A model generated the notes under the pieces. It saw only the letters and a program-made list of their open reading frames with translations. It searched no databases and was not told the DNA's origin. From Massilia sp. erpn (lineage in GTDB: Bacteria; Pseudomonadota; Gammaproteobacteria; Burkholderiales; Burkholderiaceae_D), in NCBI RefSeq assembly GCF_024400215.1, contig NZ_CP053748.1, positions 2,170,001 through 2,234,000 of the forward strand: a stretch of 64,000 bases of DNA, in the 5' to 3' direction. Below are positions 46,573 through 60,443 of this stretch, in pieces. The first letter of the stretch is position 1; each line of letters opens with the position of its first letter. The position numbers were made by a program, and so were the translations under genes.

Positions 46573-47403
46573 CTATTCCAGCGCTTCCAGGGCGCGCTTG
46601 CCGCGGTCGCCCAGGAAAAAATCCTTGATAAACGGGTGGTCGAACTTGATCACCTCGCGCGTCGGACCCACCGCGATCACATGCTTTTCCGCCAGCACCG
46701 CGATGCGGGTGGAGAGGGCGAACAGCGTATCCAGATCGTGCGTCACCATCACCACCGTCAGTCCCAGCTCGCGGTGCAGGGACTTGATCAGGGCCACGAA
46801 GCTTTCCGACAGGTCGGGATCGAGGCCGGCCGTCGGCTCGTCCAGGAACAGCAGCTGCGGCTCCAGCGCCAGGGCGCGCGCCAGGGCCACGCGCTTGATC
46901 ATGCCGCCCGACAGATCGGAAGGCATCTTGTTCGCATGCTCCGGACCCAGGCCCACCATATTCATTTTCAGCAGCACCGCCGCGCGTATCAGTTCTGGCG
47001 CCAGGGCGTGCAGCTCGCGCATGGGCTGGGCGATATTGTCGAACACCGTCAGCGCCGAATATAGCGCGCCTTGCTGGAACAGCATGCCCCAGTGATTGCG
47101 CAGCTGCTGCAGGTGCTCGGCCGAAGCTTGCGAGATATCCTCGCCGAAGATGCGCACGCAGCCGCGCGAAGGCCGCTCCAGTCCCAGCATCTGGCGCAGC
47201 AGCACGGTCTTGCCGGTGCCGGAGCCGCCCACCAGCGACAGGATTTCGCCCTGCTCGATCGTCAGGTTCAGCTCATTGTGGATGACGGTGCGGCCGAATT
47301 TGGTCTGCAGATTGGTGATCTCGACCACCGGCACGCTGCCGTCCAGCGTCAGCTGGCTGCCGCCGTTCGGGCAACTGCTTTCTTCCGTGGACGTTTCACT
47401 CAT
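46573..47403 (-). CDS. ABC transporter ATP-binding protein (MlaF-like)
   Basis: The 276-residue ATPase has Walker A GGSGTGKTVLL, signature LSGGMIKR and Walker B LLFLDEPTAGLD. It energises the MlaE-type permease. Its start codon overlaps the permease stop by one nucleotide (TGATG), so they are translationally coupled. The N-terminal 20 residues form a short extension. Confidence 0.93.
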   Translation of the reverse strand: MSETSTEESSCPNGGSQLTLDGSVPVVEITNLQTKFGRTVIHNELNLTIEQGEILSLVGGSGTGKTVLLRQMLGLERPSRGCVRIFGEDISQASAEHLQQLRNHWGMLFQQGALYSALTVFDNIAQPMRELHALAPELIRAAVLLKMNMVGLGPEHANKMPSDLSGGMIKRVALARALALEPQLLFLDEPTAGLDPDLSESFVALIKSLHRELGLTVVMVTHDLDTLFALSTRIAVLAEKHVIAVGPTREVIKFDHPFIKDFFLGDRGKRALEALE

Positions 47404-48533
47404 CAGTAACCCACTCCATTGAAGACGATGGCGAACACCGCGTCGGCCAGGATCACCACGGTAATCGCCGTCACCACCGAGGTCGTGGTGCCGCGTCCCA
47501 GGCTTTCCGTATTCGGCTTGATGCGCAGGCCGAAGTGGCAGGATACCAGCGCGATCAGCACGCCGAAGACCGCGCCTTTGCCCAGGCCAATCAGATAGTT
47601 CGCCAGCGGCACCGCATCCGGCAGTTTCTGGATGAAATAGCGCGCCGACAGGTTCAGCTCAATCTTGGCCGAGACCATGCCGCCGATCAGCGCCGCGCAA
47701 TCGGTCCAGATCACCAGCAGCGGCATCGAAATCGCCAGCGCTACCACTTTTGGCAGGATCAGGCGGAAGCCGTGCGAGATGCCCATCACCAGCATGGCGT
47801 CCAATTCCTCCGTCACGCGCATTACGCCCAGCTGCGCCGTAATCGAGGAGCCGGAGCGGCCCGCCACCAGGATCGCCGCCAGCAGCGGCCCCAGTTCGCG
47901 GATCACGCTCATGCCCAGCAGGTTCACCAGATAGATGTCGCCGCCGAAAGTGCGCAGCTGCTGGGCCGACAGATAAGAGAGCACCACGCCGATCAAAAAG
48001 CCGACCAGGGCCGTGATGGCCAGTGCCTGGAAACCGGCATGGAAAATATTCGCCGAGATTTCGCGCCAGGGACCGCGGATCGGATGGCGCGCAAAGCGGC
48101 CCAGATCCAGCGTCACCTGGCCGATCAGGCGCACAAAGCCGCGTAGATGCGCGAAGAAATCGAGCATGCCGAAGCCCAGCGTCTGTATCCAGCCCAGGTG
48201 CGTGCGGCGCTCGCGCGGCAGTTCCAGCGGGCCGGTACTCTCCAGGCGCTTGAAAAATTCGTCCTGGCCCTCTGCCAGTTTTAGGGATGCGGGGCGTTTA
48301 TTCCCCCAAGCACTCCAGAAAACCTGGGCGCCGATATGGTCCATGCTACCGATGCCGCTCAGATCCCAGTGCAGGCTGGCGTCGCCGCGCAGCTGATCCA
48401 GCTTGCTGCTGATGTTGCGCATGCGCTTGCCCTGGGCCAGCGCGTGCACCTGCCATACGCCGTCGGCTGTCACGGTTCGTCCCGACGCGCCGCCGGGGCT
48501 GAGGGTCAATATTGGCTCTTGTGCAATGGGCAT
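47403..48533 (-). CDS. MlaE-type permease with N-terminal STAS-like domain
   Basis: The 376-residue protein has an N-terminal STAS-like cytoplasmic domain (about 20-95, DASLHWDLSGIGSMDHIGAQ) followed by the MlaE permease core with several membrane segments (ALVGFLIGVVLSYLSAQQLR, RELGPLLAAILVAGRSGS). The permease carries phospholipid or related lipids across the inner membrane. It is the first gene of the permease-ATPase-MCE-lipoprotein operon. In E. coli the STAS partner, MlaB, is a separate protein; here it is fused. Confidence 0.9.
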   Translation of the reverse strand: MPIAQEPILTLSPGGASGRTVTADGVWQVHALAQGKRMRNISSKLDQLRGDASLHWDLSGIGSMDHIGAQVFWSAWGNKRPASLKLAEGQDEFFKRLESTGPLELPRERRTHLGWIQTLGFGMLDFFAHLRGFVRLIGQVTLDLGRFARHPIRGPWREISANIFHAGFQALAITALVGFLIGVVLSYLSAQQLRTFGGDIYLVNLLGMSVIRELGPLLAAILVAGRSGSSITAQLGVMRVTEELDAMLVMGISHGFRLILPKVVALAISMPLLVIWTDCAALIGGMVSAKIELNLSARYFIQKLPDAVPLANYLIGLGKGAVFGVLIALVSCHFGLRIKPNTESLGRGTTTSVVTAITVVILADAVFAIVFNGVGY

Positions 48534-48608
48534 GCCGCAAGTGTAAGTGAGTTTCGTTTCTGCCGCTACCGCCTTGCGAGCGAGAGGGCCAGCGGAGCGC
48601 GCGGGAAA

Positions 48609-50102
48609 TCAGGCCGCCAGATGGCGCGCTTGCCGCAGCGGGGCCGCTGAATCGGCGCGCTGCGCCTTGTCCTTGCCGCCGGATTTGGCGCGCACCGCAT
48701 GGCCGTCGCGCGCCAGCAGCTCGTTGGCCTCAGTCTCGCCGAGGATTTGCGCCAGATAGCGCTGCACCAGCCCCGCCAGGCGATCCAGGGCGATGCGGTG
48801 GGTGGCATCGGTATTCTTATAAAGCCAGTCCGAGAATTCCATGAAATTATAGAAAGGCCGGTCGCCCAGCAATACCGGCGTGGTATGCGTGAAGCGTCCC
48901 GAGTTCGCCACCAGATCCCAGTAGCGCGCGAAACGCACCAGCTTCTGCATGGTCGGGAAGTCGATATCGCGGTTCGCCAGAATCGTATAGGGCGGATGCG
49001 GATCGAAGACCAGGTCGAATTCCTCGGTATGGCGGATGATGGGCGTGCCGCGCAGGCGCTTGAGAATGCCGAACTGGATTTCGTGCGGGCCGAGCGCCCA
49101 CAGCTTGTCGAAGCCTTCGGCAAAGCTTTCCACCGTTTCGCCGGGCAGGCCAGCGATCAGGTCCACGTGCATATGCACGTGCGAGTGCTCGCACAGCCAG
49201 CGGATATTGTCGGCAGCTTTCTGGTTATCTTGCTTGCGGCTGATATTCGACTGCACCACCGGATTGAAACTCTGGATGCCGATCTCGAACTGCAGCGCGC
49301 CAGGCGGGAATTTGGCGATGCCGTCCTTCAGCGCGTCGGGCAAGTGGTCTGGCACCAGCTCGAAGTGGGCATACACCGGATCCTCCGGATTCGCTGCCAG
49401 CTTATCGAGGAAGAACTGCATGATCTTCAAACTGGTCTTGATATTCAGGTTGAAAGTGCGGTCGACGAACTTGAACAGGCGGGCGCCGCGCGCATGCAGA
49501 CTCTCCATCTCGGCCAGGAAGTTGTCGATATTGAAGGGCCAGGCCGTCTTGTCCAGCGCCGACAGGCAGAATTCGCACTTGAAGGGGCAGCCGCGCGACG
49601 CTTCCACATACAAAGTGCGGTGGGCGATGTCCTCGTCCGCATATAAAGAATAGGGCAGGGCGATTTCCGCCATCGGCGGCTGCATGCCCGCGTGTACCTT
49701 CATCAGCGGCTTTGGTCCGTTCAGGATTTCATTACACAGCTTGGGGAAGGTGACGTCGCCCCAGCCGGTCACCACATAATCGGCCAGTTGGACGATATGC
49801 TGCTCATTGGTTTCATGCGAGACTTCCGGCCCGCCCAGCACGATCACCAGCTTGGGCGCGACCCGTTTCAGCATCGCCACCAGCTTGGCCGTCTCCTCGA
49901 CATTCCATATATACACGCCGAAACCGACGATCTTCGGTTCCGCCGCCAGGATGCGCTCCACCATTTCCGTGGTCTTGGCGCCGATCACGAATTCCTGAAT
50001 GCGGGTCTGCTCTTTCAGCTCCCCCATATTCGCAAGCAGGTAGCGCAGCCCAAGGGAGGCATGGGTATAGCGGGCATTGAGGGTGGAAAGCAGGATAGTC
50101 AT
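48609..50102 (-). CDS. B12-binding-domain radical SAM protein (DUF4080)
   Basis: The 497-residue protein has an N-terminal cobalamin-binding-type alpha/beta domain (about 1-130), then the radical SAM domain with the CxxxCxxC motif CPFKCEFC (about 180-190) and the later GLPGETVESFAEGF element. The C-terminal DUF4080 region follows. The start is ATG 50102 (MTILLSTLNARY), preferred over the frame that opens at 50135. The substrate is unknown, but relatives are widespread in bacteria. Confidence 0.87.
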   Translation of the reverse strand: MTILLSTLNARYTHASLGLRYLLANMGELKEQTRIQEFVIGAKTTEMVERILAAEPKIVGFGVYIWNVEETAKLVAMLKRVAPKLVIVLGGPEVSHETNEQHIVQLADYVVTGWGDVTFPKLCNEILNGPKPLMKVHAGMQPPMAEIALPYSLYADEDIAHRTLYVEASRGCPFKCEFCLSALDKTAWPFNIDNFLAEMESLHARGARLFKFVDRTFNLNIKTSLKIMQFFLDKLAANPEDPVYAHFELVPDHLPDALKDGIAKFPPGALQFEIGIQSFNPVVQSNISRKQDNQKAADNIRWLCEHSHVHMHVDLIAGLPGETVESFAEGFDKLWALGPHEIQFGILKRLRGTPIIRHTEEFDLVFDPHPPYTILANRDIDFPTMQKLVRFARYWDLVANSGRFTHTTPVLLGDRPFYNFMEFSDWLYKNTDATHRIALDRLAGLVQRYLAQILGETEANELLARDGHAVRAKSGGKDKAQRADSAAPLRQARHLAA

Positions 50103-50228
50103 GAGGCGGGATGAAGATGAGACGCGAAAAGTCACATTTTACCCTTGCGCGCCGGCCGCAGGTTCGCTATAGTTCTGTCCCTCGCAACGCAGCGCAAGCA
50201 GCGAAGCAAGGAAGAAAAAACAAGAAGC

Positions 50229-50257
50229 TTGACGGTTCATCGGAAATACTAGATAAT
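50229..50257 (+). promoter_or_regulatory. rrn operon promoter
   Basis: A -35 TTGACG (50229-50234) and -10 GATAAT (50252-50257) are separated by 17 bp, giving a near-consensus sigma-70 promoter about 230 bp before 16S. Further upstream to 50103 I see no second clear promoter. Confidence 0.75.
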
Positions 50258-50304
50258 CTCGCTTCTCTGCTGCTGACAAACACAACGCTTTGTCTTGATG
50301 CAGC

Positions 50305-50318
50305 GGTTCTTTAAAAAT
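50305..50318 (+). promoter_or_regulatory. rrn leader boxA antitermination element
   Basis: GTTCTTTAAAAATT resembles the beta-proteobacterial boxA/leader motif of rRNA operons and lies between the promoter and 16S. Confidence 0.55.
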
Positions 50319-50319
50319 T

Positions 50320-50344
50320 AACAGTCGATAAGTGTGGGCGTTTG
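50320..50344 (+). other. 16S processing stem, left arm
   Basis: This 25-nt leader stretch is complementary, with a few wobbles, to 52038-52062 just after 16S. Together they form the long stem expected for RNase III release of pre-16S rRNA. Confidence 0.7.
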
Positions 50345-50488
50345 ATGATGTGCCCAAGACTTCGGTCTTGAAGCTCAAATAATAGATTCAAACGCTCATG
50401 CAAATATATTAAACGTGACCTTCGCAAGAAGGGATCGTCAGTATTTTGAGTGAGTGACCCCGGCAGCGATGCCGGACAACAGAGATTA

Positions 50489-52021
<1,533 letters not shown>

Positions 52022-52085
52022 GAGTATGGCGCAGAGCCAAACGCTCACACTTATCGGCTGTTATGAAGTAAAGAGAAACGAGCGC

Positions 52086-52162
52086 GGGTCTGTAGCTCAG
52101 CTGGTTAGAGCACCGTGTTGATAACGCGGGGGTCGTTGGTTCGAGCCCAACCAGACCCACCA
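52086..52162 (+). tRNA. ileT: tRNA-Ile (GAT)
   Basis: The 77-nt tRNA GGGTCTGTAGCTCAGCTGGT...ACCAGACCCACCA has anticodon GAT within TTGATAAC and an encoded CCA end. It lies in the 16S-23S spacer. Confidence 0.97.
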
Positions 52163-52172
52163 AGCAGTCAAC

Positions 52173-52248
52173 GGGGGATTAGCTCAGCTGGGAGAGCACC
52201 TGCTTTGCAAGCAGGGGGTCGTCGGTTCGATCCCGTCATCCTCCACCA
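52173..52248 (+). tRNA. alaT: tRNA-Ala (TGC)
   Basis: The 76-nt tRNA begins GGGGGATTAGCTCAGCTGGG, has anticodon TGC within TTTGCAA, and ends CTCCACCA with encoded CCA. It is 10 nt after tRNA-Ile in the spacer. Confidence 0.97.
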
Positions 52249-52320
52249 AAAGCTCAAACGTAAGCGTAGCCATCACGGCGAGATGTTTAGGTTTGGTCTT
52301 TTAGAGACTAAGTGAGTTTC

Positions 52321-52336
52321 GTTCTTTAACAATCTG
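52321..52336 (+). promoter_or_regulatory. Spacer boxA antitermination element
   Basis: GTTCTTTAACAATCTG is a near-consensus boxA between tRNA-Ala and 23S. Confidence 0.65.
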
Positions 52337-52464
52337 GAAGAAGTAAAGTTTTATTAAGCGTATATCGCAAGATATACACTTAGGGTAGTGTTCCGAAAGG
52401 AACGCATACAAAAACTCATCAAACACAGTAGTAAATGCTTAACCTATAGCCGTCAACGTTATAG

Positions 52465-52471
<7 letters not shown>
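52331..52471 (+). other. 23S processing stems, left arms
   Basis: AATCTGGAAGAAGT (52331-52344) is perfectly complementary to 55384-55397, and the 22-nt stretch 52450-52471 to 55329-55350 with one mismatch. They form the stem enclosing pre-23S rRNA for RNase III processing. Confidence 0.75.
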
Positions 52472-55336
<2,865 letters not shown>

Positions 55337-55435
55337 TATAACCTTGACGGTTATCATTTACTCGAGATGAGTACCCAAAACTAACTTCTTCCAGATTCAG
55401 AGTGACGCGAGAATACGCGGCACTCGTACAAGTTA

Positions 55436-55550
55436 TGCCTGATGACCATAGCAAGTCGGTCCCACCCCTTCCCATCCCGAACAGGACCGTGAAACGACTT
55501 TGCGCCGATGATAGTGCTGCAACCAGTGTGAAAGTAGGTTATCGTCAGGC
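55436..55550 (+). rRNA. rrf: 5S ribosomal RNA
   Basis: About 115 nt, from TGCCTGATGACCATAGCAAG to GTAGGTTATCGTCAGGC, with the conserved CCCATCCCGAACAGG segment. The ends pair with each other. Confidence 0.95.
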
Positions 55551-55563
55551 TAGTTATAAAGAG

Positions 55564-55598
55564 AAAGCCCCGGCTGCGTTTGCAGTCGGGGCTTTTTT
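55564..55598 (+). terminator. rrn operon terminator
   Basis: A GC-rich hairpin with arms AAGCCCCGGCTGC and GCAGTCGGGGCTT around GTTT, followed by a T-run, lies 14 nt after 5S. Confidence 0.88.
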
Positions 55599-55793
55599 CG
55601 TTTTCAGCAGCAAGCGAAAAGTTACTTTTCTAACACATTTCCGTTAGAACATTCCACCTAAAAATCGTCAGCGTTGCGTAAAAATATATATTTTTATGCA
55701 TGCAATGAACCTGTAGCAATCCCCTGATATCCTGTTGCACTTGTGTCTTTTTGATAATTATCAGACACAGTGAAAAATAACCGGGGGGTGTAG
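55599..55793. other. Intergenic region upstream of the Ig-like gene
   Basis: AT-rich stretch after the rrn terminator, with TTGTGTCTTTTTGATAATTA-like AT-rich sequences near 55740-55760 that could serve as a promoter. No clear paired -35/-10 is certain. Confidence 0.45.
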
Positions 55794-58700
55794 ATGCTCT
55801 TGTTTACGCGGCTGAGTGCGCAGCGCATTCATTTGGTCGATTTGCTTCGCATGATACTGGTCTGTGCTATCGCCGCCCTGGTCTGGCCGGCGGCGCATGC
55901 GGCCAATCCTCAAATCAGCAAGCAGTCACCGCTGCAAGCGCAGAACACCACTACGCCGCTTATCGGCGCCAGCTTTACGCCGGCGGCGGGCGGTGGCGAG
56001 ATCGATACGCGCCGCGTCAGCCTTGTGCTGGATGGTGTGGACGTGGTGGAGCAGGCGACGGTCAGCACCTCCGGCATCAGCTACAAACCACCCAGGCCGC
56101 TGGCGGAAGGGCGCCACAGCGTCTCGCTGCTCGTGGGCGACAAGAGCGGCAATTTCGGAACGGCCAACTGGTCTTTTGTGATCGATGTGCACGAACCCGT
56201 GATTTCCGCCCAGGAGCCGAAAGGCGTGGACAATGCGAATCCACGCGTGGCCATCAGCGCCAGTTATACCGATAAGGGCGGTCCTATCAATCCGGCCAAT
56301 GTGCGCATGCAGCTTGACGGCGTGGATGTCAGCGCGGCTGCGGTGAAGACGGCCAGCACGATCAAATACCAGCCTTCAGCCCCCTTGGCTGCGGGGCCGC
56401 ACACCGTCAAGCTGAGTGTGACCGATGCCGCTGGCAATACCGTCTCCGATACCTGGGGCTTTGGGGTGGCAGGCGGTCCTTCGGGCGTCACCATCGTTCA
56501 GCTGGCGCCAGCGGATGGCAGCCTGCTTGGCGCCGACGCGCTGCCGCAAATCGGCGCAGTCTTCCAGGGCGCCTTGAATGAGCTGGATCTGGCGAAAACC
56601 TTGCTGCTGCTCGATGACGTGAACGTCACAGCCCAGGCCAGCCTGAGTAGCAGCGGCATCAGCCTGAAGCCGTCCGCCGCCCTGAGCGAAGGAGAGCACA
56701 AGGTCAAGCTTGTACTGACCGATAAAGCCGGCAAGCAGTATGACGCCGGCTGGGGTTTCATTACCCGCAGCCTGCCGCTGGTGGATCAACGCCAGCCGGC
56801 TTTCACTTTCCTGGCTGGCGGCAGCGCGCCTTTGATCAGCGCAAGCTATAGCGATGTGGGTGCCGGCATCGATGCTGGCAAGATCCGCTTCCTGCTGGAC
56901 GGCGCCGATCTGAGCGCGCAGGCGAGCATTGGCGCCAGCGGCTTCAGCTATCAGGTGCCTGCTCCGCTGGCCGATGGCGATCATGAAGTGAAGCTGCTGG
57001 TACCTGATCGTGCCGGCAACGTGACGGAATCGGTATGGACTTTCAGCCTGCTGTCGCCGCCGCAGGTCACGGCCTTGTCGCCCAAGGACGTGACTCTGCC
57101 GCCTGGCAGCAAGCCGGTCATCGCGGCCAAATACCAGGCGTCCGGCGGCATTGAGCTGGGCGGCGTGCGTCTCTTCCTGGATAAGGTGGACGTGACGGCA
57201 CAAGCCCAGGTCCGCCCCGACGGCATCAGCTATACCCCGGCCTCTCCGCTGCGGCCCGGCCAGCATCTGGTGATACTGGAAGTGCAGGGCAAGGCGCAGT
57301 CGATGGCGCAGGCGAGCTGGCAGTTCGAAGTGGATGCGGAGCCCAGTTATGACGTCACCCTGATCAAACCTGCCGCCGGTGAAGCCTTCCTGCTGCCGCG
57401 CGGCGAGATCGTGGCCACGGCCGATGCCAGCGGCACTTCGCCTGTGGGGCTGAGCGTGAATGGCATTGCGATGAGCCTGAGCGGCGCCGGCCTGGGGCCG
57501 CAGTACAGCGCCATGCTGGATCTGAAGCCCGGCCTGAATCAGCTCCTGCTGGAAGCCCGCTTCGCCGATGGCAAGTCGATCAGCAAAACGGTGGAGGTGG
57601 TGTATGAAACGCCGCCGACGGTGAGCATCACCTCGCCGCAAGACCGCGCAACGCTTGGTCCCGTGGTCGATAGCAGCCCGCGCGACCTGACCGGGAATGT
57701 GGAGCGCCCGCTCACGATTACCGGCCTTACCAACCGCCCGATGCAGAGCGTGACCATCAACCAGCAGCAGGCGACGCTGAATGGCAGCGAGTTCCGTTTC
57801 GATAGATTCTTCCTGCACGAAGGCACCAATCTGCTGACCGTGGTGGCGACCGATGCGCATGGCCGTACCGGTAGCGCCTCCGTTACCGTGTCGGTGGACC
57901 AGACTGCGCCTTTCCTGGCGATCGAAGCGCCGCTGAACAATAGCGTCACCAGCGCCAACAGCATCGATATCCGCGGCACCGTTAATGACGCAGTGGAGGG
58001 GTATTACGCTGCGCCCGAACCGCAGGTCAGCATCGTCAATGGCAAGCGCAGTATCAGCGCCAAGGTGGGCGACAAGCAGTTCCTGGCGGCTGGCGTGCCA
58101 CTGGAGCTGGGGCCGAACCAGATTAGCGTGCGCGCCACCGACGAAGTGGGCAATGTGCGCAGTGCGCAGATCAATGTGATGCGGGTGGCGGCCGGTTCCA
58201 CGCGCCTGACCATTTACGGCGGCAACGGACAGAGCGGCGCTGCCGGCGCCGCGCTGTCCCAACCGCTGACGGTGGCGGTGCTGGACCAGGATGGACGCGC
58301 CGTGCCGAATACTGCTGTGACCTTCGATGTTTCGCGCGGCACGGGCAGCCTGAAACGCGGCCAGCAAGGCGAAGCCGCGCGCAATCTGCAAGTGGGCACC
58401 GATGCCAATGGCCTGGCCAGCGTCTGGCTGGTGCTGGGCAAGCAGAGCGGCCCTGGCAGCAATGCCGTGCATGTGAGCGCGGCCGGCATTGCCGAAGACC
58501 TGAGCTTCGTGGCCAGCGGCGAAAAAGGCCCGCCCAAGCATATTCGCGCCGATCTGGGCATCAACCAGTACGTGGCCACCGGCACGCAGCCGCTGGAACC
58601 CTTGACTGCCGTGGTCAGCGACGACCAGGAAAATCGTATCGCCAATGCCGCCGTGACGTTCAGCGTGGCGGCGGGCGAGGCGCTCTTTGAGAACGGCGCC

Positions 58701-60443
58701 TCCAGCATCACCGTCAAGACCGACAAGAACGGCTACGCGGCCGTGCGACCTACGCTGGGTGCCCGCACCGGCTTGACGATCGTGAAGGCCGTGCCGGCGG
58801 AAAATGGCAATGACTTCTTCGAGGCGACCTTTACCCTGCAGGGCCTGGAAGCGAAGGAGGGAGCGACCCGCTTCAGCGGGGTGGTCATGAACGACAAGGG
58901 GCAGCCCCTGCCTGGCGCCCGCATGTCGATAGGCCGTACGGCGCTCAGCACCACGGTCGATGAGAAGGGCCGCTTCGCCTTCGAGGATGTCCCGCCCGGC
59001 AAGATCGACTTGTTTGTCGACGGCCGCACGGTGACTCTGCCCGGTCAGCAGTATCCGGCCCTGCATTTTGAGGCGACCGCCATCAAGGGGGCGCAGAACC
59101 AGTTGCCGCATCCTGTCTATCTGCCTGCGCTGGAGATGGCGGAAGCGCGCGTGGTCGGTGGCGACAAGGATGTGGTCCTGAAGATGCCTGGCTTCGAAGG
59201 CTATGAAATGACGGTCTTCGCCAATAGCGTGACTTTCCCGGACGGCAGCAAGACCGGCCCGGTCGTGGTGAGCCCGATCAGTTTCGACAAGCTGCCGATG
59301 ACGCCACCGGGCGGCTACGCCGGTTTCATGGCGCCCGCCGCCACCATCCAGCCTTCCGGCACGCGTTTCGATCCGCCGGTGCAGCTGAAGATTCCCAATA
59401 CGGCCGGCTTGAAGCCGGGCGAGAAGAAGCCGGTGTACCAGTGGGACCATGATCTGGCCACCTTTGTGCAGATGGGTCAGGCCACCGTGACTGAAGACGG
59501 CGCCTTCCTGATCACCGACGCCGGCACCGGCATCAGCAAGGCGGGTTGGCACCCGATTCCCAATCCGCCGCCGCCGGACGATTGCCCGGGCAGCGGCGGC
59601 GCGCCGTCCTGCGGCCCTTGCGCGACGCCGGAATCGACCGGCGGCAAATGCCCGAAACAGTCGTGCAAACCGAAGCCGCCTTGCCGCGCCGACCCAGTGA
59701 CAGAGAACCAGATGGCCGAGCTGCCCAAGGCTGACCTGTTCACCTCGAAGATGAAATTACTGCTTAAGGCGATTCCCATCGTGACGGTGGCCGAGGTGAA
59801 TGTGAAGGGCAAGGGTGTGCGCAAGCAGGGGGGCGAATGCTGCGCCAGCGTGATCCTGTCCTGCGAAGGCCCCAAGCCGTTCGAGGAAGTGTCGGGCGAG
59901 GGTGAAGTCAAGGGTGAACTGGGACTGGGGCCGCCCATTTTGAAGGAGCGCAGCGACGACAAGTATCTGTCCTGGGGCAAGGAGCGCTGGCACCTGAAGT
60001 TCAAGCTGCAGGTGGCGGCCGCCAAGGTGACGCTGAAAGGCAATGCCGCCGTCAAGGCCAAGAATTCGAAGTGCAATAACACTGACTGCACCAGCATCGG
60101 CGGCACGGCCAGCATCAATATCAGCTTCGCCGACGTGAAAGTGTCCGGCAGCCTGGATCTGGAAGAGGTGGTGGGCCGTCCAAGCTGGGACAAGTGGAAT
60201 GTCATCATCGGCGTTGGCGCCGAGGCAAGCGGCGCGCTGAAGGCTGGCGGCATCAAGGGCCAGTTCACGCACAACTCCGGCGGCCCGGAATGCGGCAAGG
60301 AGAATTCGATGAAGGCGAGCTGGGAAGAGGTGGCTGCCGAGGGCAAGATCAAGGTGACGGGCAAGATCCCAGGCATGATCTGGCCTGCCGGCGCACTCGA
60401 ATACGAATTCAAGTATGTGTTGATGGAGGCGCAGGATATCTGA
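55794..60443 (+). CDS. Giant exported Ig-like repeat protein
   Basis: The 1549-residue protein has a signal peptide (cleavage near WPAAHA|AN, residue 36). Five tandem Ig-like repeats of about 95 residues follow (37-517), each with LDGVDV..., SGISYKP and a closing GxxWxF. Then come further beta domains (518-800), two Big_1 invasin-type domains (about 801-910 and 911-1020), a carboxypeptidase-regulatory-like domain (about 1022-1085), a Cys-rich Pro linker (about 1261-1300) and a unique beta-rich C-terminal domain (about 1303-1549). Without a membrane anchor it is probably secreted or surface-bound, with a role in adhesion or binding. The gene has a GGGGGG ribosome site. It is followed at once by a second exported protein gene. 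Confidence 0.88.
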   Translation: MLLFTRLSAQRIHLVDLLRMILVCAIAALVWPAAHAANPQISKQSPLQAQNTTTPLIGASFTPAAGGGEIDTRRVSLVLDGVDVVEQATVSTSGISYKPPRPLAEGRHSVSLLVGDKSGNFGTANWSFVIDVHEPVISAQEPKGVDNANPRVAISASYTDKGGPINPANVRMQLDGVDVSAAAVKTASTIKYQPSAPLAAGPHTVKLSVTDAAGNTVSDTWGFGVAGGPSGVTIVQLAPADGSLLGADALPQIGAVFQGALNELDLAKTLLLLDDVNVTAQASLSSSGISLKPSAALSEGEHKVKLVLTDKAGKQYDAGWGFITRSLPLVDQRQPAFTFLAGGSAPLISASYSDVGAGIDAGKIRFLLDGADLSAQASIGASGFSYQVPAPLADGDHEVKLLVPDRAGNVTESVWTFSLLSPPQVTALSPKDVTLPPGSKPVIAAKYQASGGIELGGVRLFLDKVDVTAQAQVRPDGISYTPASPLRPGQHLVILEVQGKAQSMAQASWQFEVDAEPSYDVTLIKPAAGEAFLLPRGEIVATADASGTSPVGLSVNGIAMSLSGAGLGPQYSAMLDLKPGLNQLLLEARFADGKSISKTVEVVYETPPTVSITSPQDRATLGPVVDSSPRDLTGNVERPLTITGLTNRPMQSVTINQQQATLNGSEFRFDRFFLHEGTNLLTVVATDAHGRTGSASVTVSVDQTAPFLAIEAPLNNSVTSANSIDIRGTVNDAVEGYYAAPEPQVSIVNGKRSISAKVGDKQFLAAGVPLELGPNQISVRATDEVGNVRSAQINVMRVAAGSTRLTIYGGNGQSGAAGAALSQPLTVAVLDQDGRAVPNTAVTFDVSRGTGSLKRGQQGEAARNLQVGTDANGLASVWLVLGKQSGPGSNAVHVSAAGIAEDLSFVASGEKGPPKHIRADLGINQYVATGTQPLEPLTAVVSDDQENRIANAAVTFSVAAGEALFENGASSITVKTDKNGYAAVRPTLGARTGLTIVKAVPAENGNDFFEATFTLQGLEAKEGATRFSGVVMNDKGQPLPGARMSIGRTALSTTVDEKGRFAFEDVPPGKIDLFVDGRTVTLPGQQYPALHFEATAIKGAQNQLPHPVYLPALEMAEARVVGGDKDVVLKMPGFEGYEMTVFANSVTFPDGSKTGPVVVSPISFDKLPMTPPGGYAGFMAPAATIQPSGTRFDPPVQLKIPNTAGLKPGEKKPVYQWDHDLATFVQMGQATVTEDGAFLITDAGTGISKAGWHPIPNPPPPDDCPGSGGAPSCGPCATPESTGGKCPKQSCKPKPPCRADPVTENQMAELPKADLFTSKMKLLLKAIPIVTVAEVNVKGKGVRKQGGECCASVILSCEGPKPFEEVSGEGEVKGELGLGPPILKERSDDKYLSWGKERWHLKFKLQVAAAKVTLKGNAAVKAKNSKCNNTDCTSIGGTASINISFADVKVSGSLDLEEVVGRPSWDKWNVIIGVGAEASGALKAGGIKGQFTHNSGGPECGKENSMKASWEEVAAEGKIKVTGKIPGMIWPAGALEYEFKYVLMEAQDI

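Noticed and set aside
56376..59552. Minus-strand open frame of over 1000 codons opposite the giant Ig-like gene
   Set aside because: The plus-strand protein has a signal peptide and clear repeats; the opposite frame is a GC-bias artefact.
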